Below, piece after piece: positions 1 to 8,702 of a stretch of 37,536 nucleotides of DNA (its first letter is position 1; every line of letters begins with the position of its first letter). Under the pieces are notes generated by a model that had not been told where the DNA came from, did not search any database, and saw nothing but the letters and a program-made list of their open reading frames with translations. This stretch comes from Sphingomonadales bacterium (GTDB taxonomy: Bacteria > Pseudomonadota > Alphaproteobacteria > Sphingomonadales > Sphingomonadaceae): positions 1 through 37,536 of the forward strand of contig JAIYAA010000035.1 in NCBI GenBank assembly GCA_027489295.1, written 5' to 3'. The translations under genes and the position numbers were made by a program.

Positions 1-1
1 C

Positions 2-783
<782 letters not shown>

Positions 784-784
<1 letters not shown>

Positions 785-1212
785 TGTCCGCGCTGCTGGG
801 CCTGTTGCTGCTGGCGGCGGCACCGGTCGAGGACGTGCCGGTGGCGGTGGTCCAGCAGGCGGTCGCGCGCGGCACGCGGATCGAGATGGGCGACCTCTCG
901 ATCGAAACCCGCCCGGAGGCGAGCGCGCGCGGCGCGCTGCGCCCGGAAGAGGCCGTGGGGATGGAGGCGTCGCGGGCACTGACCCCCGGCACGCTGCTCC
1001 GCCGCGGCGACGTGATGAAGCCGCAGCTGGTGAAGCGCGGCGAGCCGGTGACCGCGAGGATCGTCTCGGGCACGCTCGTCATTACCGCTGCCGGCCGTGC
1101 GCTGGGCGGCGGCGCCCAGGGCGATCCGGTGCGGATCGTCGTCACTGCCACCAACCGCACGCTCGACGGCGTCGTCGACGGATCGGGCACGGTGCGGATC
1201 TCCACTCCCTGA
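784..1212 (+). CDS. flgA: P-ring assembly chaperone FlgA
   Basis: FlgA is a periplasmic chaperone that helps FlgI subunits assemble into the P ring. The product is 142 residues, short for the family but typical of alphaproteobacterial forms with only the C-terminal SAF-type beta-clip domain. A hydrophobic segment at residues 3-13 (ALLGLLLLAAA) looks like a signal peptide. The body has the SAF pattern: VARGTRIEMGDLSIE near the front, then RALTPGTLLRRGDVM and a final region ending in GDPVRIVV and DGVVDGSGTVRIS. The start ATG shares its A with the flgG stop, and flgH follows after 12 bases with AGGGACAAGG upstream of it. Identification rests on fold pattern and operon position and is strong. Confidence 0.9.
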
Positions 1213-1224
1213 GGGACAAGGTAC

Positions 1225-1974
1225 ATGCGTAAGATCATTCTTGCCGTGGCGCTTACCGCCACGCTGTCGGGTTGTGGGGCGGTCGGCCGGCTGAAAGCGG
1301 TCGGCAAGGCGCCCCGGCTGACGACGATGGAACCCGTCGATTCGCCCGATCTCGAGCCCTCGCTGGCGTCGCCGCTCGATCGCTCGAACCGGGCACGTCC
1401 GGCGCAGCCGGTGAGCGCGCCCACGGCCTCGCTGTTCCGCACCGGGGCGGGCGCCTTCTTCCGCGATCAGCGCGCAGGGCGGGTGGGCGACATCCTGACG
1501 ATCAAGATCGCGATCGCCGACAAGGCGGACATCGGCAACAACACCTCGCGCACCCGCGGCGGTACGGAAACGAGCGGCATCGCCGGGCTGCTGGGTCTGC
1601 AGAAACCGATCCAGAAGCTTACCGGCAGCGATCCCTCCAAGCTGGTGGATACCAATTCCGCGTCCAAATATTCCGGCGGGGGTACCACCAACCGATCGGA
1701 GACGATCAACATGACGATGGCGGCCATCGTCACCCAGGTGCTTCCCAACGGCAACCTGATGATCCGCGGACGCCAGGAAGTGCGGGTGAACTTCGAGATG
1801 CGCGAGCTGATCGTCACCGGCCTGATCCGACCCGAGGACATCGCCCGCGACAACTCGATCCAGCACAGCCAGATCGCCGAGGCGCGCGTGATCTACGGCG
1901 GCAAGGGCCAGCTCACCGATGCGCAGCAGGCGCGCTGGGGCCAGCAGATCTACGACGCGCTCTTCCCGTTCTGA
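1225..1974 (+). CDS. flgH: Flagellar L-ring lipoprotein FlgH
   Basis: FlgH forms the L ring that acts as a bushing for the rod in the outer membrane. The 249-residue product starts with a lipoprotein signal: MRKIILAVALTATLSGC, with the lipobox LSGC placing the acylated cysteine at residue 17. FlgH landmarks follow: SLFRTGAGAFFRDQRAGRVGDILTIKI, then the conserved MTMAAIVTQVLPNGNLMIRG block, then QEVRVNFEMRELIVTGLIRPEDI, and a C terminus with ARVIYGGKGQLTDAQQARWG. It is the last gene of the flgG-flgA-flgH run and is followed by a strong hairpin terminator at 2001-2035, so the operon ends here. Identification is certain. Confidence 0.97.
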   Translation: MRKIILAVALTATLSGCGAVGRLKAVGKAPRLTTMEPVDSPDLEPSLASPLDRSNRARPAQPVSAPTASLFRTGAGAFFRDQRAGRVGDILTIKIAIADKADIGNNTSRTRGGTETSGIAGLLGLQKPIQKLTGSDPSKLVDTNSASKYSGGGTTNRSETINMTMAAIVTQVLPNGNLMIRGRQEVRVNFEMRELIVTGLIRPEDIARDNSIQHSQIAEARVIYGGKGQLTDAQQARWGQQIYDALFPF

Positions 1975-2000
1975 TCCCGCCTGACCTTGCACCAGCAGGC

Positions 2001-2035
2001 AAAGGGTCCGCCGTTCCCCACGGCGGGCCCTTTTT
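2001..2035 (+). terminator. Rho-independent terminator after flgH
   Basis: AAAGGGTCCGCCG pairs with CGGCGGGCCCTTT around the loop TTCCCCA, with one G-T wobble, and a run of T follows. It closes the flgG-flgA-flgH operon and separates it from the flagellin gene. Confidence 0.88.
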
Positions 2036-2108
2036 CATTTACCGAATATTTATCTTAATCTTCCGGTAACCATCAAAATTTGCAGGAGAAATTTTGGTGA
2101 CTGCGATT

Positions 2109-2122
2109 TTCTTCCCACAATG
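2109..2122 (+). promoter_or_regulatory. Possible flagellin promoter -10 region
   Basis: The stretch TTCTTCCCACAATG resembles TCTTCCTACAATG upstream of flaF (37445-37457) and TCTTCCTATAAG upstream of flgI and of the HAD gene. Read as a -10 region, CACAAT at 2116-2121 would start transcription near 2128-2130, immediately before the first leader hairpin at 2131. TTGGTG at 2094-2099 is a weak -35 candidate. No sigma-54 pattern (GG, ten bases, GC) fits here. This is inferred from similarity alone. Confidence 0.3.
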
Positions 2123-2130
2123 ATCCTGCA

Positions 2131-2190
2131 GGGCGCAGCAAGCGCCCGGTCGAGGGTCGGCGGTTCCGACCCGGGTCGCAGAAGCGACTC
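2131..2190 (+). promoter_or_regulatory. Three tandem hairpins in the flagellin leader
   Basis: Three stem-loops follow one another in the untranslated leader of fliC. Stem 1 is GGGCGC (2131-2136), loop AGCAA, GCGCCC (2142-2147). Stem 2 is GGGTCGG (2154-2160), loop CGGTT, CCGACCC (2166-2172). Stem 3 is GGGTCGC (2173-2179), loop AGAA, GCGACTC (2184-2190), with one wobble. The Shine-Dalgarno AAGGA lies just after the last stem, about 8 bases before the ATG at 2212. In Caulobacter, FlbT binds the flagellin leader and destabilises the mRNA, with FlaF acting against or with it. A flaF gene begins at 37481 here. That this leader is such a target is inference. Confidence 0.6.
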
Positions 2191-2211
2191 TATTCCAAGA
2201 AGGAAATCACC

Positions 2212-3066
2212 ATGGCTTTCTCCGTTAACACCAACGTCGGCGCGATGGCGGCTCTGCAGAGCCTGAATGCCACCCAGAAGGACCTGTCGACCACTCAGAG
2301 CCGCATCAACACCGGCCTGGCGGTCTCCTCGACCAAGGACGACTCGGCGACCTACACGATCGCGCAGGGTCTCCGCAGCGACCTGGGCGGCCTCAAGTCG
2401 GTTTCGTCGTCGCTCAGCCGCGCCAAGAGCGTGACCGACGTCGCCGTTGCCGGTGCCGAGCAGATCTCCGACATCGTCAACCAGATGAAGGCGAAGGCCT
2501 ATCAGGCTGCAGACGCCGGCCAGACCACGGACAGCCGTACGCAGCTGAACAACGACTTCACCGCGCTTCGCGATCAGATCACCACGATCGTGAACGGGGC
2601 GAACTTCAACGGCACCAACCTGCTGAAGACCGGTGGTGGTTCGGTGACGGCCCTGCAGTCGCTGCAGGACTCGAACACCACGACCACGGCGTGGAACCCG
2701 GATTCGCTCTCGGTGGCGAACCAGGGTCTCGATCTGGGTGGCTCGGCCATCACGATCGCTTCGACCGCGACGATCAGCACGCAGGGTGCGGCGCAGACGA
2801 TGATCGACACGATCAGCGCCACGCAGACCAACCTGACGGCGGTTCTCGGCCGGCTCGGTGCCGCTTCGCGCAAGATCGACGCCCAGACTGCCTTCACCAG
2901 CAAGCTCTCGGACGTGATCGACAGCGGCATCGGCAACCTTGTCGACGCCGATCTGGCGAAGGAATCCGCGAAGCTGCAGGCGCTGCAGGTCAAGCAGCAG
3001 CTCGGTGTGCAGGCTCTGTCGATCGCCAACCAGGCGCCGCAGACCATCACCTCGCTGTTCCGCTAA
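2212..3066 (+). CDS. fliC: Flagellin
   Basis: This is the filament subunit, secreted through the flagellar export apparatus and polymerised at the tip. At 284 residues it is a short alphaproteobacterial flagellin, mostly D0 and D1 helices with only a small variable centre (about residues 135-185). The N-terminal helix shows SVNTNVGAMAALQSLNATQK and INTGLAVSSTKDDSATYTIA. The C-terminal helix ends QLGVQALSIANQAPQTITSLFR, the standard flagellin tail. The start ATG follows AAGGAAATCACC. The gene stands alone between two terminators, and its leader holds three tandem hairpins (2131-2190). It has the size of the Caulobacter FljK group. Identification is certain; whether other flagellin copies exist elsewhere cannot be seen. 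Confidence 0.97.
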   Translation: MAFSVNTNVGAMAALQSLNATQKDLSTTQSRINTGLAVSSTKDDSATYTIAQGLRSDLGGLKSVSSSLSRAKSVTDVAVAGAEQISDIVNQMKAKAYQAADAGQTTDSRTQLNNDFTALRDQITTIVNGANFNGTNLLKTGGGSVTALQSLQDSNTTTTAWNPDSLSVANQGLDLGGSAITIASTATISTQGAAQTMIDTISATQTNLTAVLGRLGAASRKIDAQTAFTSKLSDVIDSGIGNLVDADLAKESAKLQALQVKQQLGVQALSIANQAPQTITSLFR

Positions 3067-3101
3067 GAGCCCAAGGCCCAACCCTGGGGGCCAAAGGCTT
3101 G

Positions 3102-3141
3102 AAGGGGTCGGGATGGTTCGCCATCCCGGCCCTCTTTTTTT
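3102..3141 (+). terminator. Rho-independent terminator after flagellin
   Basis: GGGTCGGGATGG pairs with CCATCCCGGCCC around a TTCG tetraloop, with one wobble, and seven or more T follow. It ends the monocistronic flagellin message. Confidence 0.92.
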
Positions 3142-3173
3142 GCCTGCACGGGGGCAGCAGGCTATGGTTACCG

Positions 3174-3184
3174 TCTCTATAATG
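3174..3184 (+). promoter_or_regulatory. TATAAT element upstream of the 133-residue unknown gene
   Basis: TCTCTATAATG puts a perfect TATAAT at 3178-3183, 23 bases before the TTG start at 3207. It is the plus-strand member of the element seen before almost every operon here. No clear -35 box lies 17 bases upstream (CAGCAG). Its position just after the flagellin terminator gives the next gene its own promoter. Confidence 0.5.
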
Positions 3185-3206
3185 AACGGGAAGGGGAGAG
3201 CCGGCA

Positions 3207-3608
3207 TTGTTTCCGCGCATTCGTGAAATTACAGATGCCTTTGGCGGACGCCTGCGCGTCAGTGTCGAGGAACATCCTGCGGGCGCGCTGGTGGTGCTGG
3301 AACGTCCCGATCTGAACGGCCGTCCGCGGATCCTGCTCGATGGCTACGGCGTGGACGTGCTGGCCGGCTACATCATGTCGGCACGGCTGTCGGTGCCGCA
3401 GGGGCTGCCCGACGAGCATGTCGATGGCATGTTCAGCACCCGCTTCCAGCTCGAGCTCGATCCCAGCGCCACGCTCGTCCTGAGCCAGGAGAGCATGGCC
3501 GACCTGGAGATTGCCGCGCCCTTCTGGGACCGGCTCTATGCCGAACTCTGCATCGTCGCCGCGCATGCGCGCGAGCTGACCCGCCGCGCCGAGGCACGCG
3601 TCCACTAG
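3207..3608 (+). CDS. Unknown 133-residue protein downstream of flagellin
   Basis: I do not recognise this family. The TTG start at 3207 is chosen because GGGGAGAG lies 6-13 bases upstream and a TATAAT element lies just before it. The product is soluble, with no signal peptide or membrane segment. Residues 1-75 look like a beta-rich domain (RLRVSVEEHPAGALVVLERPD, RILLDGYGVDVLAGYIMSAR). The C-terminal third looks helical (FWDRLYAELCIVAAHARELTRRAEAR). The balanced coding composition and good initiation signals argue for a real gene. Its place between flagellin and the fliK operon suggests a flagellar accessory such as a chaperone or regulator, but nothing in the sequence proves this. Confidence 0.7.
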   Translation: MFPRIREITDAFGGRLRVSVEEHPAGALVVLERPDLNGRPRILLDGYGVDVLAGYIMSARLSVPQGLPDEHVDGMFSTRFQLELDPSATLVLSQESMADLEIAAPFWDRLYAELCIVAAHARELTRRAEARVH

Positions 3609-4294
3609 GCCGCTAGGCCATGGGAGGGCGCCACGCGCCTTCCGGCAGCGCATGCGACGCTTCCGCCCACAAGCGCTTACCCGGCAGCTTGGCCCGCACC
3701 ATCCACCCGCGGCTGCGCCGATCACGCGCTGATTTGACAGCAGGCGGCGCCGCGATCTCGGTCGTCGGTCGTTTCGCGGCAGGCCGGTCTACTGGATCAT
3801 GACGGGCAGTCTTGAGCCGTGCGATCGCGCATCGGCACTCCACCTTCTACCGCGGCCATGCCCGGCTGCAGACCGTCTGGAACGGCGGACAGGACGCGTC
3901 ACCGGGGTGGGTGCGCGCGCTGCGGTCAGCGGAGAGGGAAGGGATGCGGCGTGCGGGGTCCCCAAGATGCGCGCAAGAGCGGAACGGCGGCAGTGGCTGC
4001 GGTGGCAGTGATCGGCTCGCGGCGGCCTGCGCTTCGCAGTACACATGGCCCGAACGCCAGTTCCCGAAATGCGAGCGGCAGGCCAGTTGGGGGGAACTGG
4101 CCTGCCGCTGTGCCAGGCGGGGGGGCCCGGCAGATAGTGGAGCGCGAGGATCGTGAGGGGATCGGAACGTCCTCGCTGCTCCTGTACTTGTTATATCGCG
4201 AAACCTGCCCGAAGAGAAACGAAACTGGCCCGATCTGGCTACAGGATTTGTACCTAGTGCAGGTCTTGCGGTTCGTTAGTTCGGCTTAACGATA
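3609..4294. other. 686-base stretch without a supported gene
   Basis: No open frame here has a credible start, ribosome site and protein-like composition on either strand. The short frames are Arg, Ser and Ala rich, as expected from GC-rich noncoding DNA. The one clear structure is the hairpin at 4074-4109. The last 100 bases (4190-4294) are AT-richer and lie beyond the convergent end of flgD. Confidence 0.6.
4074..4109. repeat. Perfect 15-bp inverted repeat with G6 loop
   Basis: AGCGGCAGGCCAGTT (4074-4088) and AACTGGCCTGCCGCT (4095-4109) are exact reverse complements around GGGGGG. No T run follows on either strand, so it is not a standard terminator. A shorter echo, CCAGTTCCC, lies at 4057-4065. 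It may be an extragenic palindromic element, the hairpin of a small RNA, or a barrier between the plus-strand genes and the minus-strand fliK-flgD operon. Confidence 0.7.
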
Positions 4295-4960
4295 TTATTT
4301 CGCGATACGCGAAATCATGCTTGTCGGGTATTGGGCGCCGTTGATGGATACCACTGGCGAGCCATTGATCATCTGGACGTCGTCCACCTTGCCGACCGCC
4401 TTGGCGGTGGTGGTGATCTTGGCGCCGGCGTCGGTCGTGCCGCTCAGCTGCAGCTGGTAGAGGCCGTCGGTCAGCTTCGTGCCGGTGCTGGTCGTGCCAT
4501 CCCAGCTGAAATTGCCGGATGCGCCGCTCACCTTCAGGTCGAAGCTGTCGACCTTGCTGCCCTTCGCGTCGAGGATCGTCGCGGTGAGGCCGGTGATCGC
4601 GCTGTTCGCGGTCCAATCCCATTGGGCAGGCGTGGTCGCGCTGAGGCCCGACTTGTCCGAATCGAGCTGCACCGCCTGGCCGATCATCGACGAGCTGGCT
4701 GTCAGCGAACTCATGTTCAGGCTCGACAGGATCGAGTTGAGCGTGGTGTTCTGCTTGATCGACTGTTCGACCTGCGAATACTGCACCAGCTGCTGCGTAT
4801 ACTGGCTGCTGTCCATAGGGTTGGTCGGATCCTGGTTCTGCAGCTGGGTGGTCAGCAGCTTCAGGAACATGTTGTAATCGCCGGTGAGCGAGGTGGTCGC
4901 GGCATCGGTGGAGCTCTGCGTCGTGCTGGCCGAGCCGGTGGCGGAAGAAACGAGGGTCAT
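4295..4960 (-). CDS. flgD: Hook assembly scaffold FlgD
   Basis: FlgD caps the growing hook and is needed for FlgE polymerisation. The 221-residue product has the FlgD N-terminal core at about residues 28-70: LTGDYNMFLKLLTTQLQNQD, then PTNPMDSSQYTQQLVQYSQVEQ. An FlgD Ig-like/tudor region follows, including the SSMIGQAVQLDS block and the later WDGTTSTGTKLTDGLYQLQ block. It lies 9 bases after fliK in the same direction, so the two form an operon. The last codons contain a 7-bp hairpin (4298-4314), but no T run follows it. flgE would normally come next; here the downstream region is empty. Identification is certain. Confidence 0.95.
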   Translation of the reverse strand: MTLVSSATGSASTTQSSTDAATTSLTGDYNMFLKLLTTQLQNQDPTNPMDSSQYTQQLVQYSQVEQSIKQNTTLNSILSSLNMSSLTASSSMIGQAVQLDSDKSGLSATTPAQWDWTANSAITGLTATILDAKGSKVDSFDLKVSGASGNFSWDGTTSTGTKLTDGLYQLQLSGTTDAGAKITTTAKAVGKVDDVQMINGSPVVSINGAQYPTSMISRIAK

Positions 4961-4969
4961 GCGCTACTC

Positions 4970-6520
4970 CTAGGCGATGAGGTCGACTTGGCCGTCGCTC
5001 CGAACCGGGCGGTAGGCCGCGGACTGGAGGTCGGGTTCGTCCTGAAACTGCTGGTTGCCGCCGCGCGACTGCTGTTGCTGCTGGAAGGCAGACTGGCCCC
5101 CGGCATTGCTGCCGGTGCCGCCGTCGCGGCTCTCGAAGCGGAAGCTGCCCGCGTCGCTGCGGATGCCCGCCTGTTCCAGCGCGCGGCCGAGATCCGGCGC
5201 GTCCTGGCGGAGCAGGTCGAGCGTGTGCTGGCTTTCGGCCCGCATCGTGGCCTGCACGGTCCCCTTGTCATCAAAGGCAAGGGTCACCTCGACGCGGCCC
5301 AGTTCGGCGGGGTTGAGGCGGACGCGCAGCGTATCCTCGCCGGCATCGACCTTGCGAGCGATCTCGACGCCGAGCGTGCGGCCGAGCTCGCCGGCGCGGG
5401 CGTTGATCACCGGCTCGGACGTAGCCGGCGCGGCGGCGCCATGGGCGGCCGCAATCGGCGTGCTCGCCGCGGGGGCAGCGGTCGCGGCGGTGGTCAGGGG
5501 CGGCAGGGAGGCTTGTCGCGTGTCTGCCGCTGCGAACTGCTGTGCGAAGGACTGCTGGCCAGTTTCGCCCTTGCTGCCGGCTTCAGCATTGCCGGCGGTA
5601 CCCTGGCCGGAGACGGCGCGGGCGAGATCCGCGGTCTTCTCGCTGGTGGTCGTGGCCGGTGCAGTGTCGGCCCCGAAGGACGCCTCCACCCGGGCGACGC
5701 GGGTCGGCGCCGCGCCATCGGCCTTGGCTTGAGCCGCAGGCTTGGGCGTGCTGGGTGCTGCCGGCTGCGCGATCGCCTGCGGCACGGCGAGCAGCTGCGG
5801 CTGTGATTGCGCCACGGCCTGGCCCATGTCGGCCGGGGCCGGCAGCAGCGCATCCTCTGCCGCCGCCGGCCGGGCGGCGGTCTTGGTCGGGCGTGCCGTC
5901 CGCGGCAGCGTCGGCGTATCCAGTTCCGGCGCGGCGGGGGCATCCAGTGCGACGGGGGTGTCGGGCTGCGCGGGTGCCGCTGCAGCCGGCAACGCCGCGT
6001 CCGCGGGCGCCGAGGTGGCCGTCTTCGAACCCTTGGTCGGGACGGTCGCCTCCGGCGGAGCCTTGCCGTTCGCGACAATGGGCGCGGTGTCGGTCGCCAG
6101 CGTGACTGGAAGCTGCGGTGTCACGCCCTTGTCGACAACGGGGGCAGACGCCGGATTTGCCGCCACTTCGGCGGTGGCGGGTGCGATCGTCCCCGGCGTC
6201 GACCCAGCCGGAACCGGCTTGGCGAGCGCCTTGGCGATGGCATCGGCGAGGGGGTTCCCTCCCGCAACCACCGGCGGGGCGACGGCTGCGGGCGCAGCGG
6301 TGGCGAGCAGCTGCGCCATCGCGACCTGGGCCTGGTCGCCGGCAAGGATCGGGGTGCCCGCCGGGACGCCGGGCGGCATGCCGGCCACCAGACCCGCCTG
6401 CGGGATCCCGGCGCCGCCGGCACCGATCAGGTCCGCAAATCCGGCGATCATGCCAGCATCGGCGGTGCCCCCCTGCGAGGCGGGGGCGGCAACGGGAAAG
6501 CCGATGTTCGTGACGTTCAT
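4970..6520 (-). CDS. fliK: Hook-length control protein FliK
   Basis: FliK is the secreted ruler that measures the hook and switches export from hook to filament substrates. The 516-residue product has a long Ala/Pro-rich, low-complexity N-terminal ruler (about residues 1-370). The C-terminal Flg_hook domain shows the signature LRVRLNPAELGRVEVTLAF near residue 400, followed by a helical region (HTLDLLRQDAPDLGRALEQAG) that contacts FlhB. The tail is Gln/Gly-rich (QQQQQSRGG). Low-complexity N termini are normal in this family. It is the first gene of the fliK-flgD operon, with a TATAAT element 44 bases upstream. Identification is secure from the C-terminal domain and its neighbour flgD. Confidence 0.93.
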   Translation of the reverse strand: MNVTNIGFPVAAPASQGGTADAGMIAGFADLIGAGGAGIPQAGLVAGMPPGVPAGTPILAGDQAQVAMAQLLATAAPAAVAPPVVAGGNPLADAIAKALAKPVPAGSTPGTIAPATAEVAANPASAPVVDKGVTPQLPVTLATDTAPIVANGKAPPEATVPTKGSKTATSAPADAALPAAAAPAQPDTPVALDAPAAPELDTPTLPRTARPTKTAARPAAAEDALLPAPADMGQAVAQSQPQLLAVPQAIAQPAAPSTPKPAAQAKADGAAPTRVARVEASFGADTAPATTTSEKTADLARAVSGQGTAGNAEAGSKGETGQQSFAQQFAAADTRQASLPPLTTAATAAPAASTPIAAAHGAAAPATSEPVINARAGELGRTLGVEIARKVDAGEDTLRVRLNPAELGRVEVTLAFDDKGTVQATMRAESQHTLDLLRQDAPDLGRALEQAGIRSDAGSFRFESRDGGTGSNAGGQSAFQQQQQSRGGNQQFQDEPDLQSAAYRPVRSDGQVDLIA

Positions 6521-6562
6521 GCAGTCGCCTCATGCGCAGGGCTGAAAGGCAGCCCTTCCAGA

Positions 6563-6576
6563 ACATTATAGAGGGA
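6563..6576 (-). promoter_or_regulatory. TATAAT element upstream of fliK
   Basis: On the minus strand the sequence reads TCCCTCTATAATGT, with TATAAT at 6570-6565, 44 bases before the fliK start. The bases GCCGGTGGAAC (6589-6579, minus) lie upstream and resemble sequences before motA and fliF. No sigma-70 -35 consensus is visible. Confidence 0.45.
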
Positions 6577-6597
6577 TCGTTCCACCGGCGGGGCCCC

Positions 6598-8679
6598 TCA
6601 GCCAATTACGCCGAGCGCGCGGATGCGGGCGCGGGCGTGGATTTCGTTCTGCGACAGGACCACCGTCGCCGGGCGCACCCGCTCGATGATCGAGCGGACG
6701 AAGGGGCGGATCGACGGGCTGGTGAGCAGGCAGGGAATCTCGCCGTCCTGCGCCAGCCGGTCATAGGTCTCGCGGACCGCGCCGATGAACTGCTGCAGCG
6801 CGGACGGGGCCATCGCCAGCTGGCGATCGTCGCCGGTACCGAGGATGCTGTCGGCGAAGGCCTGGTCCCAGTCGGCCGAGAGCGTCACCACCGGGATGGC
6901 GTCGCCGCGCGCCTGCGCCGCGCTGATCTGGCGTGCGAGGCGGCTGCGGACATGCTCGGTGATGTAGGTGAGGTTGGCGCTGTGCGGCGCCGATTCCGCG
7001 ATGCCTTCGAGGATCGTGGGAATGTCGCGGATCGAGATGCCTTCGGCCAGCAGGTTCTGCAGGATGCGCTGCACGCCGGAGATCGAGACCTTGGAGGGGA
7101 TGATGTCCGCCACCAGCTTTTCCGATTCCTTGTGGACCTCGGTCAGCAACTTCTGCGTCTCGGTATAGGAGAGCAGGTCGGCGATATTGTCCTTCACCAG
7201 TTCGGTCAGGTGGGTAGCGATGATCGTGCCGCAATCGACCACGGTAAGGCCGCGGAAGCCGGCTTCGTCGCGCAGTTCGCGATCGATCCACAGCGCGGGC
7301 AGGCCGAACACCGGCTCCTTGGTGACCTCGCCGGGAAGGCCGGCCGGGCCGCCGCCGGGATTGATCAGCAGCAGCTTCTCCAGGCGGATGTCGCCGCGCG
7401 CCGCCTCGGTCTCCTTGATCGAGATGACATACTCGTTCGGCTTCAGCCCCATATTGTCGATGATGCGCACGGCGGGCAGCACGAAACCGAACTCGGTCGC
7501 CATCTGGCGGCGCAGCGCGCGCACCTGATCGTCGAGCCGCGGTTCGCGGGTATCGTCGTTGATCATCGGCAACAGCGCGTAGCCGATCTCGACGCGCACC
7601 GCGTCGATCGCCAGCGTCTGCGAGATCGGCTGCTCGACCGCCTGCGACTGCGCGACTTCCTGCGCGGCCTGCAGCCGGGCCCTGGCGTCCTTGGCGCGGG
7701 CGCGCTTCGACATTTCCCAGGCGACCCAGCCCGACAGACCGGAAAAGGCGGCGAACGGGATGAAGGGCAGGCCCGGCATCAGCGCCAGCGCGCCCATCAG
7801 GAACGCCACCATGCCGAACGCCTTGGGGTAGCGGCCGAGCTGGTCGCCCAGCGCGGCGCCGGTTTTTCCGGCAACGCCGCCCTTCGAGACGAGCAGGCCC
7901 GCCGCGGTCGACACGATAAGCGCCGGAATCTGGCTGACCAGGCCGTCGCCCGCGGTGAGCACGGTATAGGTGCGGAACGCCTCGCCGATCGGCACGCCGT
8001 GCTCGATCACGCCGATGCCCAGCCCGACGACGATGTTGATCGCGGTGATCAGCAGGCCGGCGACGGCATCGCCCTTCACGAACTTGGAGGCACCGTCCAT
8101 CGCGCCGTAGAAGCCGCTTTCGGCCTCCACCTCGGCGCGGCGGGCCTTGGCCTGTTCCTCGTTGATCATGCCGGCGGAAAGATCGGCGTCGATCGCCATT
8201 TGCTTGCCGGGCATCGAATCGAGGCTGAAGCGCGCGGCGACTTCCGCGATGCGGCCGGCGCCCTTGGTGATGACGACGAAGTTGATCACCACCAGGATCA
8301 TGAAGATGGTGAGGCCGATGATGGTCTCGCCGCCCATCAGGAACTCGCCGAATGCGCCGATCACCCCGCCGGCGGCGTCGGGGCCTTCATGGCCGTGCCC
8401 CAGGATCAGGCGCGTCGAGGCGAGGTTGAGGCCCAGCCGCAGCATCGTCGCGATCAGCAGGATCGTCGGGAAGGCGCTGAGTTCCAGCGGCTTCTCGATG
8501 AACAGCGCCGTCATCAGGATCATCACCGAAATGGTGATGGACAGGGCCAGCCCCATGTCGAGCAGCCAGCCCGGCATCGGCAGGATCAGCATCGCGATGA
8601 TCGCGATCACGCCGCCGGCGAGCGCCATGTCGCGGTTGGCGCCGATCCGCTGGAGGAAGTTCAGGACGACGGGAGGCAT
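6598..8679 (-). CDS. flhA: Flagellar export gate protein FlhA
   Basis: FlhA is the large ring of the flagellar type III export gate and couples substrate docking to proton flow. At 693 residues it has the family length. The N-terminal half carries about eight membrane segments (for example MALAGGVIAIIAMLILPMPG and TIFMILVVINFVVITKGAGR). The FHIPEP-type signature lies in the cytoplasmic loop (SLDSMPGKQMAIDADLSAGM). The C-terminal half is the soluble nonameric ring domain, ending RIRALGVIG. It is the last gene of fliF-fliN-flbD-flhA, with only 23 bases between it and flbD. Finding flhA in the same run as fliF and flbD is a Caulobacter-like arrangement. Identification is certain. Confidence 0.98.
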   Translation of the reverse strand: MPPVVLNFLQRIGANRDMALAGGVIAIIAMLILPMPGWLLDMGLALSITISVMILMTALFIEKPLELSAFPTILLIATMLRLGLNLASTRLILGHGHEGPDAAGGVIGAFGEFLMGGETIIGLTIFMILVVINFVVITKGAGRIAEVAARFSLDSMPGKQMAIDADLSAGMINEEQAKARRAEVEAESGFYGAMDGASKFVKGDAVAGLLITAINIVVGLGIGVIEHGVPIGEAFRTYTVLTAGDGLVSQIPALIVSTAAGLLVSKGGVAGKTGAALGDQLGRYPKAFGMVAFLMGALALMPGLPFIPFAAFSGLSGWVAWEMSKRARAKDARARLQAAQEVAQSQAVEQPISQTLAIDAVRVEIGYALLPMINDDTREPRLDDQVRALRRQMATEFGFVLPAVRIIDNMGLKPNEYVISIKETEAARGDIRLEKLLLINPGGGPAGLPGEVTKEPVFGLPALWIDRELRDEAGFRGLTVVDCGTIIATHLTELVKDNIADLLSYTETQKLLTEVHKESEKLVADIIPSKVSISGVQRILQNLLAEGISIRDIPTILEGIAESAPHSANLTYITEHVRSRLARQISAAQARGDAIPVVTLSADWDQAFADSILGTGDDRQLAMAPSALQQFIGAVRETYDRLAQDGEIPCLLTSPSIRPFVRSIIERVRPATVVLSQNEIHARARIRALGVIG

Positions 8680-8702
8680 GGGCAGCTACCGTGGAATGGA
8701 GG

